Below are positions 26,175 to 33,964 of a stretch of 46,234 nt of DNA, piece after piece (within the stretch, counting starts at the first letter, position 1; each line of letters starts with the position of its first letter). The position numbers and the translations under genes are program-made. The DNA comes from Bacteroidota bacterium (lineage in GTDB: Bacteria > Bacteroidota > Bacteroidia > Sphingobacteriales > Sphingobacteriaceae), in assembly GCA_013289045.1 (NCBI GenBank), contig JABDAU010000023.1, positions 1-46,234 of the forward strand. The letters are read 5' to 3'. The notes under the pieces were generated by a model. The model was given only the letters and a program-made list of their open reading frames with translations, searched no databases and had not been told where the DNA came from.

Positions 26175-28469
26175 TTATTGAATTTGTAAGCCCTTAGGTT
26201 GATCTTTAACGCGTGCAGCCCAGTTTTTACATGGCGTATCCTGTAAAAATATTTCAAGCCGGCCACCTTTTTTTATGCCGCCGTAAGTGATATAGTTTTT
26301 TGTGTAGGCTTCGCCATTCCATTTAACGGCATTAATGTACATGGCTTTTTTCGATGCTTTATGTGTGATGATGCTAAATTTTTTTCCATCCGGCAGTTTG
26401 ATGGATACCTGATCAAATATTGGTGAACATAATAAATATTCGCCCGATATAGGATTCAGCGGATAAAACCCCATTGCCGCAAACATATACCAGGCCGACA
26501 TTTGTCCGGCATCGTCATTGCCGCCAAGGCCGCCGGGGCCGTCATTGTATTCATTTGCTAATATCGCCCTCACCTCCCGCTGCGTTTTCCAACTATTGCC
26601 GGTAAAATTGTACATAAACGGTATCTGGTGACCAGGCTCATTTCCGTGCCAGTACTCATTTTTAATAAAAATGCTATCAAGTTCGTTCTCTAACCTATCG
26701 CGGCCACCCATTAAGCGGGCCAGACCAGGCACATCCTGCGGAACGTAGAAAGTGTATTGCCGGGGTGTCCCTTCAGTAATATAGGGCTGCCGTATGTCCG
26801 CATTAAATGTTTTTATCCAGTCGCCGTTTTGCATACGGCCGCGTACAAAGCCAGTAGTAATATCGAACACATTTTTATAGTTATCAGCCCTTTTTATCAA
26901 TAGTTGATAATCAGCGTCAATCCGCAGTTTTTTTGACAATTGCGATAATGCATAATCGTCATAAGCATATTCCATAGTACGGCTTACCTGTTCCATTTTA
27001 TGAAAGGCATCTTTTACGCTGTCTTCCAAAGGTATATATCCATATTTAATGTAAGACGCTAACGCACGACGGCCTTTGCCTGCTTTATATTCCTGCTGAG
27101 TTGGTATATCAAAAGCGTTCTGCTGCATTAAACGATAAGCTTCTTTTACATTTGCAGTTGTAATATCCTTTAAATAAGCCGATGCAATAATGGATAGGCT
27201 ATGATCGCCTATCATCTCGCTGGTGTAATTGTTCCAGCACGGGAAGATGGGCAACCAGCCACCTTGTTCGCCCTTTAATATCAGTGATTGCACCACGTCA
27301 TTAACCAATCGTGGTCGTAATATTTCAAAAAGCGGTATTTGCGCACGGTAAATATCCCATAACGAATAATCATCGTAGTAATTGCCATTAACTATCCGTT
27401 CTAACTGATCATTGCCCGCAAATTTGGGATATATGCCATCCTCATCATTGTATAAACGTGGATGCTGCATGGCATGGTAAAATGCGGTATAAAAAATACG
27501 TTTATTTGTTTGGTTTTTGGTAACAACCTTAATCTGCTCCAAAGCCCTTTGCCATGTTTGCCGGCATTTTTCAAGAGTGTTATTAAAATCCCATCCCGGC
27601 AGTTCGGCGTTAAGATTTTTGCGGGCGCCCTGCAGACTGCTAAAGGAGGTGCCAATTTTTACATATAGCTTTTCGCCCTTCTGCATCCTGAAGCCAATAA
27701 ATGCGCCTATGTTTTTTTGCGCTTTTATACTGTCTTCAGTAAAAATTTCATCACCGGCAAAAGTACCTTTGGTGGTAAACGATCTGCTTACCCTAATTAC
27801 AAAATACCCCTTGAAACCTGCGTACTGTCCCCAGCCCTGGTAAATGCGGTGTGCCGGGTTGTAGCCATATATTTCGCCATTTTTGGCATCTGCTTTAATG
27901 TACCCTTCTCCCGTATCGCTATTGGGCGTAATTAGCAGGTACAGGCTATCGGCGGCATCAGCTGTAAATTCCATCATGCCGCAACGCGGCGTAGCGGTAA
28001 CCGCCGCATGTATTTTTTGTGATGCAAGGTTAAGGCGATAAACATAAGGGGTCGACCGCTCATCAGCATGCGTAAATTTTACGGCGTAGTTTGTGGTTTT
28101 TAACTTTCCCGTTATCGGCATAATGGCTATGCTGCCATAGTCCTGCATGCAGGAACCGCTTATCCAGTGCGATCCTCTGAAGCCCCTGAAATAATCGTCC
28201 TTGTAATAATAAGGCGGTACGCATTTCGACTCGGATACCTGTGTTTGCGGCGTCCATTGAGTCATGGCGAAGGGCGTGCATACCGAAGGTATTGTGTTGG
28301 CAAAATTCTCCTGCGCCGAGCCTAATTTTAACGCCGATGGCGTAGTGCTGTTTGCTGTTCCGGATAAAGGGTTTACGTATTTAACAAGCGATTGTTCCTG
28401 GGCAAATGCGCCCGTATATTGGATTATTAATAGTATAAAAAAAGCCGGCTTTTTTAACATGCTTATCAT
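26175..28469 (-). CDS. GH92 family exo-alpha-mannosidase
   Basis: This 764-residue protein has a signal peptide ending GAFAQ (about 24); a second ATG at 28460 is equally acceptable. The GH92 fold is an N-terminal beta-sandwich (from about 30, YVNPLSGTAN) followed by an (alpha/alpha)6 barrel. Diagnostic motifs are GNEPGHQIPFMYNF (Glu near 611, the general acid region) and GNDDAGQMSAWYMFAAMGFYPLNP (Asp652/Asp653, the base region), plus YLLCSPIF. The family uses calcium and cleaves alpha-1,2, -1,3, -1,4 or -1,6 mannosides by inversion; the linkage is not readable here. It shares the strand with the arabinofuranosidase downstream and inositol oxygenase upstream. Confidence 0.95.
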   Translation of the reverse strand: MISMLKKPAFFILLIIQYTGAFAQEQSLVKYVNPLSGTANSTTPSALKLGSAQENFANTIPSVCTPFAMTQWTPQTQVSESKCVPPYYYKDDYFRGFRGSHWISGSCMQDYGSIAIMPITGKLKTTNYAVKFTHADERSTPYVYRLNLASQKIHAAVTATPRCGMMEFTADAADSLYLLITPNSDTGEGYIKADAKNGEIYGYNPAHRIYQGWGQYAGFKGYFVIRVSRSFTTKGTFAGDEIFTEDSIKAQKNIGAFIGFRMQKGEKLYVKIGTSFSSLQGARKNLNAELPGWDFNNTLEKCRQTWQRALEQIKVVTKNQTNKRIFYTAFYHAMQHPRLYNDEDGIYPKFAGNDQLERIVNGNYYDDYSLWDIYRAQIPLFEILRPRLVNDVVQSLILKGEQGGWLPIFPCWNNYTSEMIGDHSLSIIASAYLKDITTANVKEAYRLMQQNAFDIPTQQEYKAGKGRRALASYIKYGYIPLEDSVKDAFHKMEQVSRTMEYAYDDYALSQLSKKLRIDADYQLLIKRADNYKNVFDITTGFVRGRMQNGDWIKTFNADIRQPYITEGTPRQYTFYVPQDVPGLARLMGGRDRLENELDSIFIKNEYWHGNEPGHQIPFMYNFTGNSWKTQREVRAILANEYNDGPGGLGGNDDAGQMSAWYMFAAMGFYPLNPISGEYLLCSPIFDQVSIKLPDGKKFSIITHKASKKAMYINAVKWNGEAYTKNYITYGGIKKGGRLEIFLQDTPCKNWAARVKDQPKGLQIQ

Positions 28470-28508
28470 TTCGCCCGGGATAGGCTCTTGGTTGGAGGTA
28501 GTGGAAAG

Positions 28509-28556
28509 CTTTGTTAATTGCTTGCGCTGTCAGCACAGCGCAAGCAATTAACAAAG
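28509..28556 (-). terminator. 22-bp perfect hairpin between inositol oxygenase and GH92 genes
   Basis: The arms 28509-28530 and 28535-28556 are perfectly complementary over 22 bp with a 4-nt loop (CAGC). The left arm begins CTTTGTTAATTG. On the minus strand the stem starts 12 bp after the oxygenase stop and is followed by CTTTCC, a poor T tract. It could terminate, stabilise or process the transcript and separates the oxygenase from the GH92 message. Confidence 0.65.
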
Positions 28557-28567
28557 TAAATAAGAGA

Positions 28568-29434
28568 TTATAATTTAACCGTAGCCGGAAGATATTTAGC
28601 TATCAGATCTTCGTAATAGGGCTTTAGCTCAGAAACCACGGGCGTAACAGGGCTTTTCGAGTACAGGTCATATGGGTTAAATTTATCTACCCATTTAAAC
28701 ATCTCACGGTCATGGTCATTCAGCAAATGGTCGTAAGCGTGCTCGCGATGTTGCGAATAGAACGAGTGATACCTGATCATATACAAAGCCGGCTCGGGCA
28801 GGTGATCTTTGGTTATGTGGTACAGGTATTCATCGTGCCCCCATGAAATGTGCACGTTATCCATACCGCAATTGGGCGAATAAACACCGTATTTGGTATT
28901 GTACCGCTCATCATAAGTATCCGGATTGTCTGCAAAAAACTCAGGATAAACGATCTTATCGGAAAATTTACACCCTACCGGGAAAGAATCGCCTACGACA
29001 TTCCATTGCGGTTCGCCGAAAAGACAAAGGACTTTGCCCAAATCGTGTATAAAACCGGTAAGTACAAACCAGTCCGGGTGGCCGTCGGCACGTATGGCTT
29101 CGGCGGTCTGCAATAAATGTTGCAACTGATCCAGCTGCAGGTCAGGATCTGAATCATCGATCAATGTATTCAGATATTCCATTGCCGCCCACCAGGGCAT
29201 TTCCTTTTTATCAAACTTTAAAAAATTGGTCTTTTTGGCTAATACGTTTTCATAGGTTTGATATTTATGATTGAGGCGGTAAAACTCGCGTACACCGTCA
29301 ACCTCCGGGCCATCGTAGTTCCTGAATTCGTTTTTCTCTTTGGCGGGCTTGCCTGCTTCAGGATATCTTTTAAGTACATCCTCATCCCAAACCTCCATGC
29401 TGGATAAAGGCGCTGATCCTTCTTTATTTTCCAT
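28568..29434 (-). CDS. Myo-inositol oxygenase (MIOX)
   Basis: This 288-residue cytoplasmic enzyme converts myo-inositol and oxygen to D-glucuronate using a diiron centre. It is a full-length match to the eukaryotic-type family: [28 protein letters not shown] at the N-terminus, then all six expected iron ligands, His106 ([10 protein letters not shown]), His130 and Asp131 ([10 protein letters not shown]), His200 ([10 protein letters not shown]), His223 (IRYHSFY) and Asp250 ([14 protein letters not shown]). It has no signal peptide. It lies 49 bp after the SSS symporter gene, which suggests import followed by oxidation of inositol. Finding it inside a glycan locus is unusual and drives the substrate hypothesis for PUL2. 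Confidence 0.95.
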   Translation of the reverse strand: MENKEGSAPLSSMEVWDEDVLKRYPEAGKPAKEKNEFRNYDGPEVDGVREFYRLNHKYQTYENVLAKKTNFLKFDKKEMPWWAAMEYLNTLIDDSDPDLQLDQLQHLLQTAEAIRADGHPDWFVLTGFIHDLGKVLCLFGEPQWNVVGDSFPVGCKFSDKIVYPEFFADNPDTYDERYNTKYGVYSPNCGMDNVHISWGHDEYLYHITKDHLPEPALYMIRYHSFYSQHREHAYDHLLNDHDREMFKWVDKFNPYDLYSKSPVTPVVSELKPYYEDLIAKYLPATVKL

Positions 29435-29483
29435 TTTTCTTACGTTTTAGTTATCTATATTTTTCTAATAGTGTGTGCTATGC

Positions 29484-31112
29484 TTACCAAAACACGGTAT
29501 ATAATGCCGCCAGGATGCCACAAATAATAATCGCGGATACCATAAATGCAGGCGTTACTTTAAAAAGCCGTTTATCAATATCCAGTACCTGTTTGTTGTT
29601 TTTGCTGCGGCTATCTGCCAGGGTAACGATGATCATCAACACGCTGATGATGAAGAAAACCCAGGTCATTCGGTTTAAAAAAGGAATCGGGCTGATATAG
29701 CCCCCTGTTAATTGGGGCAGGAATTTAAATAAGATGGAGAGCGGGATAGTTACCGCCGCACCCACAAGCGCCGCTGCTGATGTTGTCCGTTTCCAGAAAA
29801 AGCCAAGCAGGAAGATGGCTAGAATGCCAGGCGAAATAAAGCCCACATATTCCTGTATAAACTGGTAAACCTGGTCAAAGCTGCGCAAAGCCGGTGCTAT
29901 GATGATGGCAATGACCGATGCCACAATAACCACCCATCTGCCCACGTTCACCATCCGTTGCTCGGACGCCTCTTTGTTTAAATATTTCTTGTAGATATCA
30001 AGCGTAAAGATGGTAGCAATGCTATTGCATTTACCAGCAAGAGAAGCTACTATGGCAGCCGTAAGTGCCGCAAATGCCAATCCTTTTAATCCGGTTGGGA
30101 GCAGGTTCATGAGCACGGGGTAGGCGTGGTCGGGTTTCAGCGTACCTGATGCATCCGTCATTTCCGGGTGATAAAACCCATGGTTATAAAGTACGTAAAC
30201 TGCAATGCCGGGTATCACTACTATAACAGGCACCAGCAGCTTTAAAAAAGCGGCGAACATTAGCCCGTTACGGCCCGTTTTCAGGTCCGCACCTAAAGCG
30301 CGTTGAATGATATATTGGTTACAGCCCCAGTAATTAAGATTGTTGATCCACAAGCCCCCGGCCAGTACGGCTATCCCCGGCAGGTCGTTATAAAATTTAT
30401 GTCCCGGAGGAAAGATCATATGGAAATGGTCGCTGGCGTTCCTTTTCAGCAATGGCAATGCATCGAATACTGTTTTCACACCAAACTTGCCAGCTATCAG
30501 GTGCAGTGCGAGGTAACAGGTAACCAAACCGCCCATAATCAGGATAAAAACCTGTACCACGTCGGTATAACCTATCACCTTCATCCCGCCAAGCGTAATG
30601 ATAATGGAGAATATGGCCAACCCTACAATACAAGTGCTGAATGATATGCCCGTAATGGTTTCGATAGCGGCGGCGCCCAAAAAATAGATGGAAGTAAGGT
30701 TTACAAACACATATACCAGCAGCCAGAAAACAGCCAGAACGGTGCTTACCGTATTATCATACCGGTTTGAAAGAAACTGCGGCATGGTATAAATCTTATT
30801 TTTAATATAAATGGGCAGAAAGAATACGGCCACAATAATGAGCGTTGCGGCCGCCATCCATTCATAGCTGGCAATAGCCAGCCCCATAGCAAAGCCCGAG
30901 CCCGACATGCCGATAAAATGCTCGGCAGATATATTGGATGCGATGATAGACGCGCCTATAGCCCACCAGGTGAGCGAGCCTTCCGCCAGGAAATAATCCT
31001 TCGTTTTACTGTGTGATGATCGTTTAGTACGATATACCCAATAACCGTAACTGCTAACTACAATAAAGTAAATAAAGAAAACTGCATAGTCGTAATTAGA
31101 AAGATGGTTCAT
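29484..31112 (-). CDS. Sodium:solute symporter (SSS/SGLT family), probable inositol importer
   Basis: This 542-residue inner-membrane protein has about 14 hydrophobic segments. SGLT-type motifs include DYFLAEGSLTWWAIGASIIASNISAEHFIGMSGSG near the N-terminus, LGGMKVIGYTDVVQ, GLWINNLNYWGCNQYIIQRALGA and AALTAAIVASLAGKCNS (sodium-site region). The eukaryotic inositol transporters SMIT belong to the same superfamily. Together with the MIOX gene 49 bp downstream this supports inositol as cargo, though glucuronate or a released sugar remains possible. A LacI-type operator lies 81 bp upstream of the start. It is the first gene of the transcript after the operator. Confidence 0.92.
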   Translation of the reverse strand: MNHLSNYDYAVFFIYFIVVSSYGYWVYRTKRSSHSKTKDYFLAEGSLTWWAIGASIIASNISAEHFIGMSGSGFAMGLAIASYEWMAAATLIIVAVFFLPIYIKNKIYTMPQFLSNRYDNTVSTVLAVFWLLVYVFVNLTSIYFLGAAAIETITGISFSTCIVGLAIFSIIITLGGMKVIGYTDVVQVFILIMGGLVTCYLALHLIAGKFGVKTVFDALPLLKRNASDHFHMIFPPGHKFYNDLPGIAVLAGGLWINNLNYWGCNQYIIQRALGADLKTGRNGLMFAAFLKLLVPVIVVIPGIAVYVLYNHGFYHPEMTDASGTLKPDHAYPVLMNLLPTGLKGLAFAALTAAIVASLAGKCNSIATIFTLDIYKKYLNKEASEQRMVNVGRWVVIVASVIAIIIAPALRSFDQVYQFIQEYVGFISPGILAIFLLGFFWKRTTSAAALVGAAVTIPLSILFKFLPQLTGGYISPIPFLNRMTWVFFIISVLMIIVTLADSRSKNNKQVLDIDKRLFKVTPAFMVSAIIICGILAALYTVFW

Positions 31113-31183
31113 TTATAAAAGGGCTTTAATCGGATAATCTAAAGATGCCAAAATTTATAGCGATATGCAGGTTATTACCCCCT

Positions 31184-31207
31184 TTTATTTACGTAAACGA
31201 TTACGGA
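31184..31207 (+). promoter_or_regulatory. LacI-type operator upstream of the symporter gene
   Basis: The core GTAAACGATTAC (31193-31204) is a near-perfect dyad. The surrounding 24 bases match 23 of 24 with the site before the LacI gene (41355-41378). It lies in the 133 bp gap between the GH28 stop and the symporter start, placing symporter and MIOX under the locus LacI regulator. The core resembles the family consensus of CG-centred dyads. Confidence 0.8.
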
Positions 31208-31245
31208 ATAGTGATATATCAATGGCGCATGAAGCACTATCCGGT

Positions 31246-32787
31246 TTACTGAATACGTATATTTTGCCTGGGATTTCCGGGGATTTTTATATCATTTAAC
31301 TCTTGCCCGCTTACTTTATTGAGTATGAGCACGGGCGCTTTTGCCTGCGGAATATCAATTTTTATCAGGCTTAGCCCCTTTACATCATCGGCAACAATAG
31401 CAGGGCGGTAATCGCTGCCACTGCAGGTTAATACCATGTTTTTAATTTTTATCCCATCGGCATGCCTGATGTAGAAGCCCCAGGCCGGCAGTTCGCCAAA
31501 CATGGAAAACTCAGGGTAATCGGGTATTTTTTCCGGTATTTTTTCAAGCGTATCTGTGTTGAAGCGGGGCACCTCTTTCTTTACATTCCCATGGTAATTG
31601 ATGGTGATGTTTTCCAGCATAACATCCTCAACCCTGGCACCCGGGATGCCTGTTATAGACGATGGGATAACATTATGCGGAGCGCCGACAACCGGCCCCT
31701 CCATCGGGTAACCGGCATCTGGTTTGCCTGCAGGTACGTCAACTTTTACGTTGCCGATGTAAATCCTGCGCAACACGCTCATCGGTCCGTTCTTATCCCG
31801 ATGGCCAAGCCTTACCACAATGGCATTTCCGGTATTTACGGCTGTAACATTGCGGATATCAACATCCTCAAGCAATGCTCCGTCAACCGATTCAATAGCT
31901 ATTGCTGATCGGTAGGTATCATAAACACTGATATGGTCAATCTTTATATTCTTAAACCCGCCGCGTGAGGCGGTGCCGAATTTTACAGCGCTGGCGCTTG
32001 AGCGCACCCTGCAATTGTTTACATATACATTTTCACATGCGCCTTCAGCGTCTTCCGATTTAAGGCAGATGCCATCATCCGCTACGTTAAAAAAACTGTT
32101 GGTCAGCCTTACATTTTTACAATCAACAATATCTATTCCGTCGTTGTTCCAAAAGGTATTGCTTTCTACTTTTATGCTGTCAATCACCAGGTTGGTGCAG
32201 TTTTTGTAATTCTCGATCCAACACAGGCCGTGTTTAATGGTAACGTCCCTTAGTTGTATATGATCGCAGTTTTTAAATTCAATTAGCTTGGGGCGATTGT
32301 CTTCCGTGGGCCGCACCTGGTGCCAGGGGTTGGGTTTACGCCATTCGGTATCCACTAACGTGCCCGCATTTAAACGGCGGTAAATATCTTTTAATAAATC
32401 ATCCCCTTGCCCGTCAATAACACCAGGGCCGGTTATGGCAATGCGCTGCTGATGAGTGGATACGATGAGTGCCGAAGCTTTACCCTCGCCGTAATCGGCC
32501 CGTACGGTACTACCCAGCAAAAAAGCACCTTTATTTAAATGCAATTCCACGTTAGAGCGCAGATTAAGCACCCCGGTAACAAACATGCCGGCAGGCACCA
32601 TCACCAAACCGCCGCCATTGACCGAAGCTTCGTCAATGGCTTTTTGGATGGACGTGGTATTATTGGTTTTACCATCGGCAATGGCGCCATAACGTTTAAT
32701 GTTATAGGCTTTTGTTTGTGCCGATGCTGTTATACCGGCAAAACCGGCTAAAAAAATAACAGGGAGCATTTTTAAAGTATATTTCAT
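31246..32787 (-). CDS. GH28 family (polygalacturonase-like) exported hydrolase
   Basis: This 513-residue right-handed beta-helix enzyme has a signal peptide ending ITASAQ (24). The pectate-lyase-superfamily entry motif YNIKRYGAIADGKTNNTTSIQKAIDEA is followed by GH28 catalytic motifs: NNDGID with Asp216 (usual NTD), ADDGICLKS with Asp237/Asp238. The usual GHG triplet is replaced by GTASRGG at about 271-277, so the conserved histidine is missing at that site. An extended C-terminal region (about 360-513) is an addition. Classic members cleave alpha-1,4 galacturonan or rhamnogalacturonan; the changed site permits another alpha-uronide. It overlaps no neighbour but lies only 4 bp after the acyltransferase gene, so it is in that operon. 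Confidence 0.88.
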   Translation of the reverse strand: MKYTLKMLPVIFLAGFAGITASAQTKAYNIKRYGAIADGKTNNTTSIQKAIDEASVNGGGLVMVPAGMFVTGVLNLRSNVELHLNKGAFLLGSTVRADYGEGKASALIVSTHQQRIAITGPGVIDGQGDDLLKDIYRRLNAGTLVDTEWRKPNPWHQVRPTEDNRPKLIEFKNCDHIQLRDVTIKHGLCWIENYKNCTNLVIDSIKVESNTFWNNDGIDIVDCKNVRLTNSFFNVADDGICLKSEDAEGACENVYVNNCRVRSSASAVKFGTASRGGFKNIKIDHISVYDTYRSAIAIESVDGALLEDVDIRNVTAVNTGNAIVVRLGHRDKNGPMSVLRRIYIGNVKVDVPAGKPDAGYPMEGPVVGAPHNVIPSSITGIPGARVEDVMLENITINYHGNVKKEVPRFNTDTLEKIPEKIPDYPEFSMFGELPAWGFYIRHADGIKIKNMVLTCSGSDYRPAIVADDVKGLSLIKIDIPQAKAPVLILNKVSGQELNDIKIPGNPRQNIRIQ

Positions 32788-32791
32788 GTAA

Positions 32792-33958
32792 TTAAACTTT
32801 TAAAAATAATTTATTGCGATACAGGAGGTATAAAAACAGGAGTTGTATCAGCGTAACACTTACCGCTGTCCACACCGCCTGCCATGCCACCGGGGTTAAG
32901 TGAATAAGCCCGCCTAACAGATAGTCGGCTGTATGCCCAAAATCAACCAGGCCTTCTGAACACAGGTAGATCAATATAGAATTGGTTCCTATCCATACAA
33001 AAGGGATAGCCCATTTTTTAAGCCCGGCGACATCGATCATAAGGTAAAATACCGATAAAAAGAGCAGGCTCCACCCGCCAACATATAACACGAATGAGCT
33101 TGACCATAAGCGTTTATTGATCGGGAATTCCACGTTCCATAACAAGCCCAATGCTATTAATATTAAACCCGCACCAAAAAGTAATATTCCCTTTTTATAC
33201 ATAGGCCAGCGTGGTGATTCCCATTTTAAAAAGCTACCAGTAAATACACCCAGCAGTGCTGTGCCTATGGCCGGTATAGTTGATAATATCCCTTCAGGAT
33301 CATGTATTTTATCATGCAGCCTGCCAGGCAGCAGCAGCCTGTCTATATATGATTCCAGCGAACCCTGCATAGTTAATACACCGGCGCCGTATCCGGGCAC
33401 GGGAATGAACAACATGGCTGCCCAATATCCGGTCAAAATACCCGTAAGCCATAATATTTGTCCGCGAAGGTTAAAATTGAGGTAGATGAGGCCTGCAAAA
33501 AACCAGGCCAGCCCTATGCGGCCCAATACACTGGCGAAGCGTGTGTTTTCATACCCGTTAAATTTAAGCGCGCCGTTTACTACCATACCCAGCAGTATCA
33601 GTATCAATGTGCGCCGTAGCATGGAAAGATATACACTGCGTTTAGTTTTTCCCGGCAATTGTTCGGCTGACCGGACACCCGCTTTGGTAATTTTATTACC
33701 GATAGAATAAGGCATGGACACCCCGGCAATAAACAGGAACAATGGGAATATCATATCATAAAAAGTGATGCCGTTCCATAATGTATGGTGCAGCTGGCCC
33801 GAAAACCATAAAAGCACCGGCCATTGTGTAACTTTTGCCAGCGTATGAATGATCTGCTCGCCGCTCATGATCCAAAACATATCAAACCCGCGGAGCGCGT
33901 CGAGCGATACCAATCGTTTAGTTGGTTGCACAATGGAGGGTGTCGTCATGTGAGCCAT
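32792..33958 (-). CDS. DUF5009/HGSNAT-like membrane acyltransferase
   Basis: This 388-residue membrane protein with about ten hydrophobic segments belongs to the family of heparan-alpha-glucosaminide N-acetyltransferase and bacterial NagX. It shows the N-terminal RLVSLDALRGFDMFWIM and the signature HHTLWNGITFYDMIFPLFLFIAGVS, with His57/His58 in the position of the catalytic histidine region. The human enzyme moves acetyl from cytosolic acetyl-CoA to terminal alpha-glucosamine across the membrane. Bacterial members are often next to GlcNAc genes. It sits 6 bp after the GH89 gene and 4 bp before the GH28 gene, a tight unit, implying acetylation of glucosamine in the periplasm so that GH89 can act. 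Confidence 0.85.
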   Translation of the reverse strand: MAHMTTPSIVQPTKRLVSLDALRGFDMFWIMSGEQIIHTLAKVTQWPVLLWFSGQLHHTLWNGITFYDMIFPLFLFIAGVSMPYSIGNKITKAGVRSAEQLPGKTKRSVYLSMLRRTLILILLGMVVNGALKFNGYENTRFASVLGRIGLAWFFAGLIYLNFNLRGQILWLTGILTGYWAAMLFIPVPGYGAGVLTMQGSLESYIDRLLLPGRLHDKIHDPEGILSTIPAIGTALLGVFTGSFLKWESPRWPMYKKGILLFGAGLILIALGLLWNVEFPINKRLWSSSFVLYVGGWSLLFLSVFYLMIDVAGLKKWAIPFVWIGTNSILIYLCSEGLVDFGHTADYLLGGLIHLTPVAWQAVWTAVSVTLIQLLFLYLLYRNKLFLKV

Positions 33959-33964
33959 TTTTTA

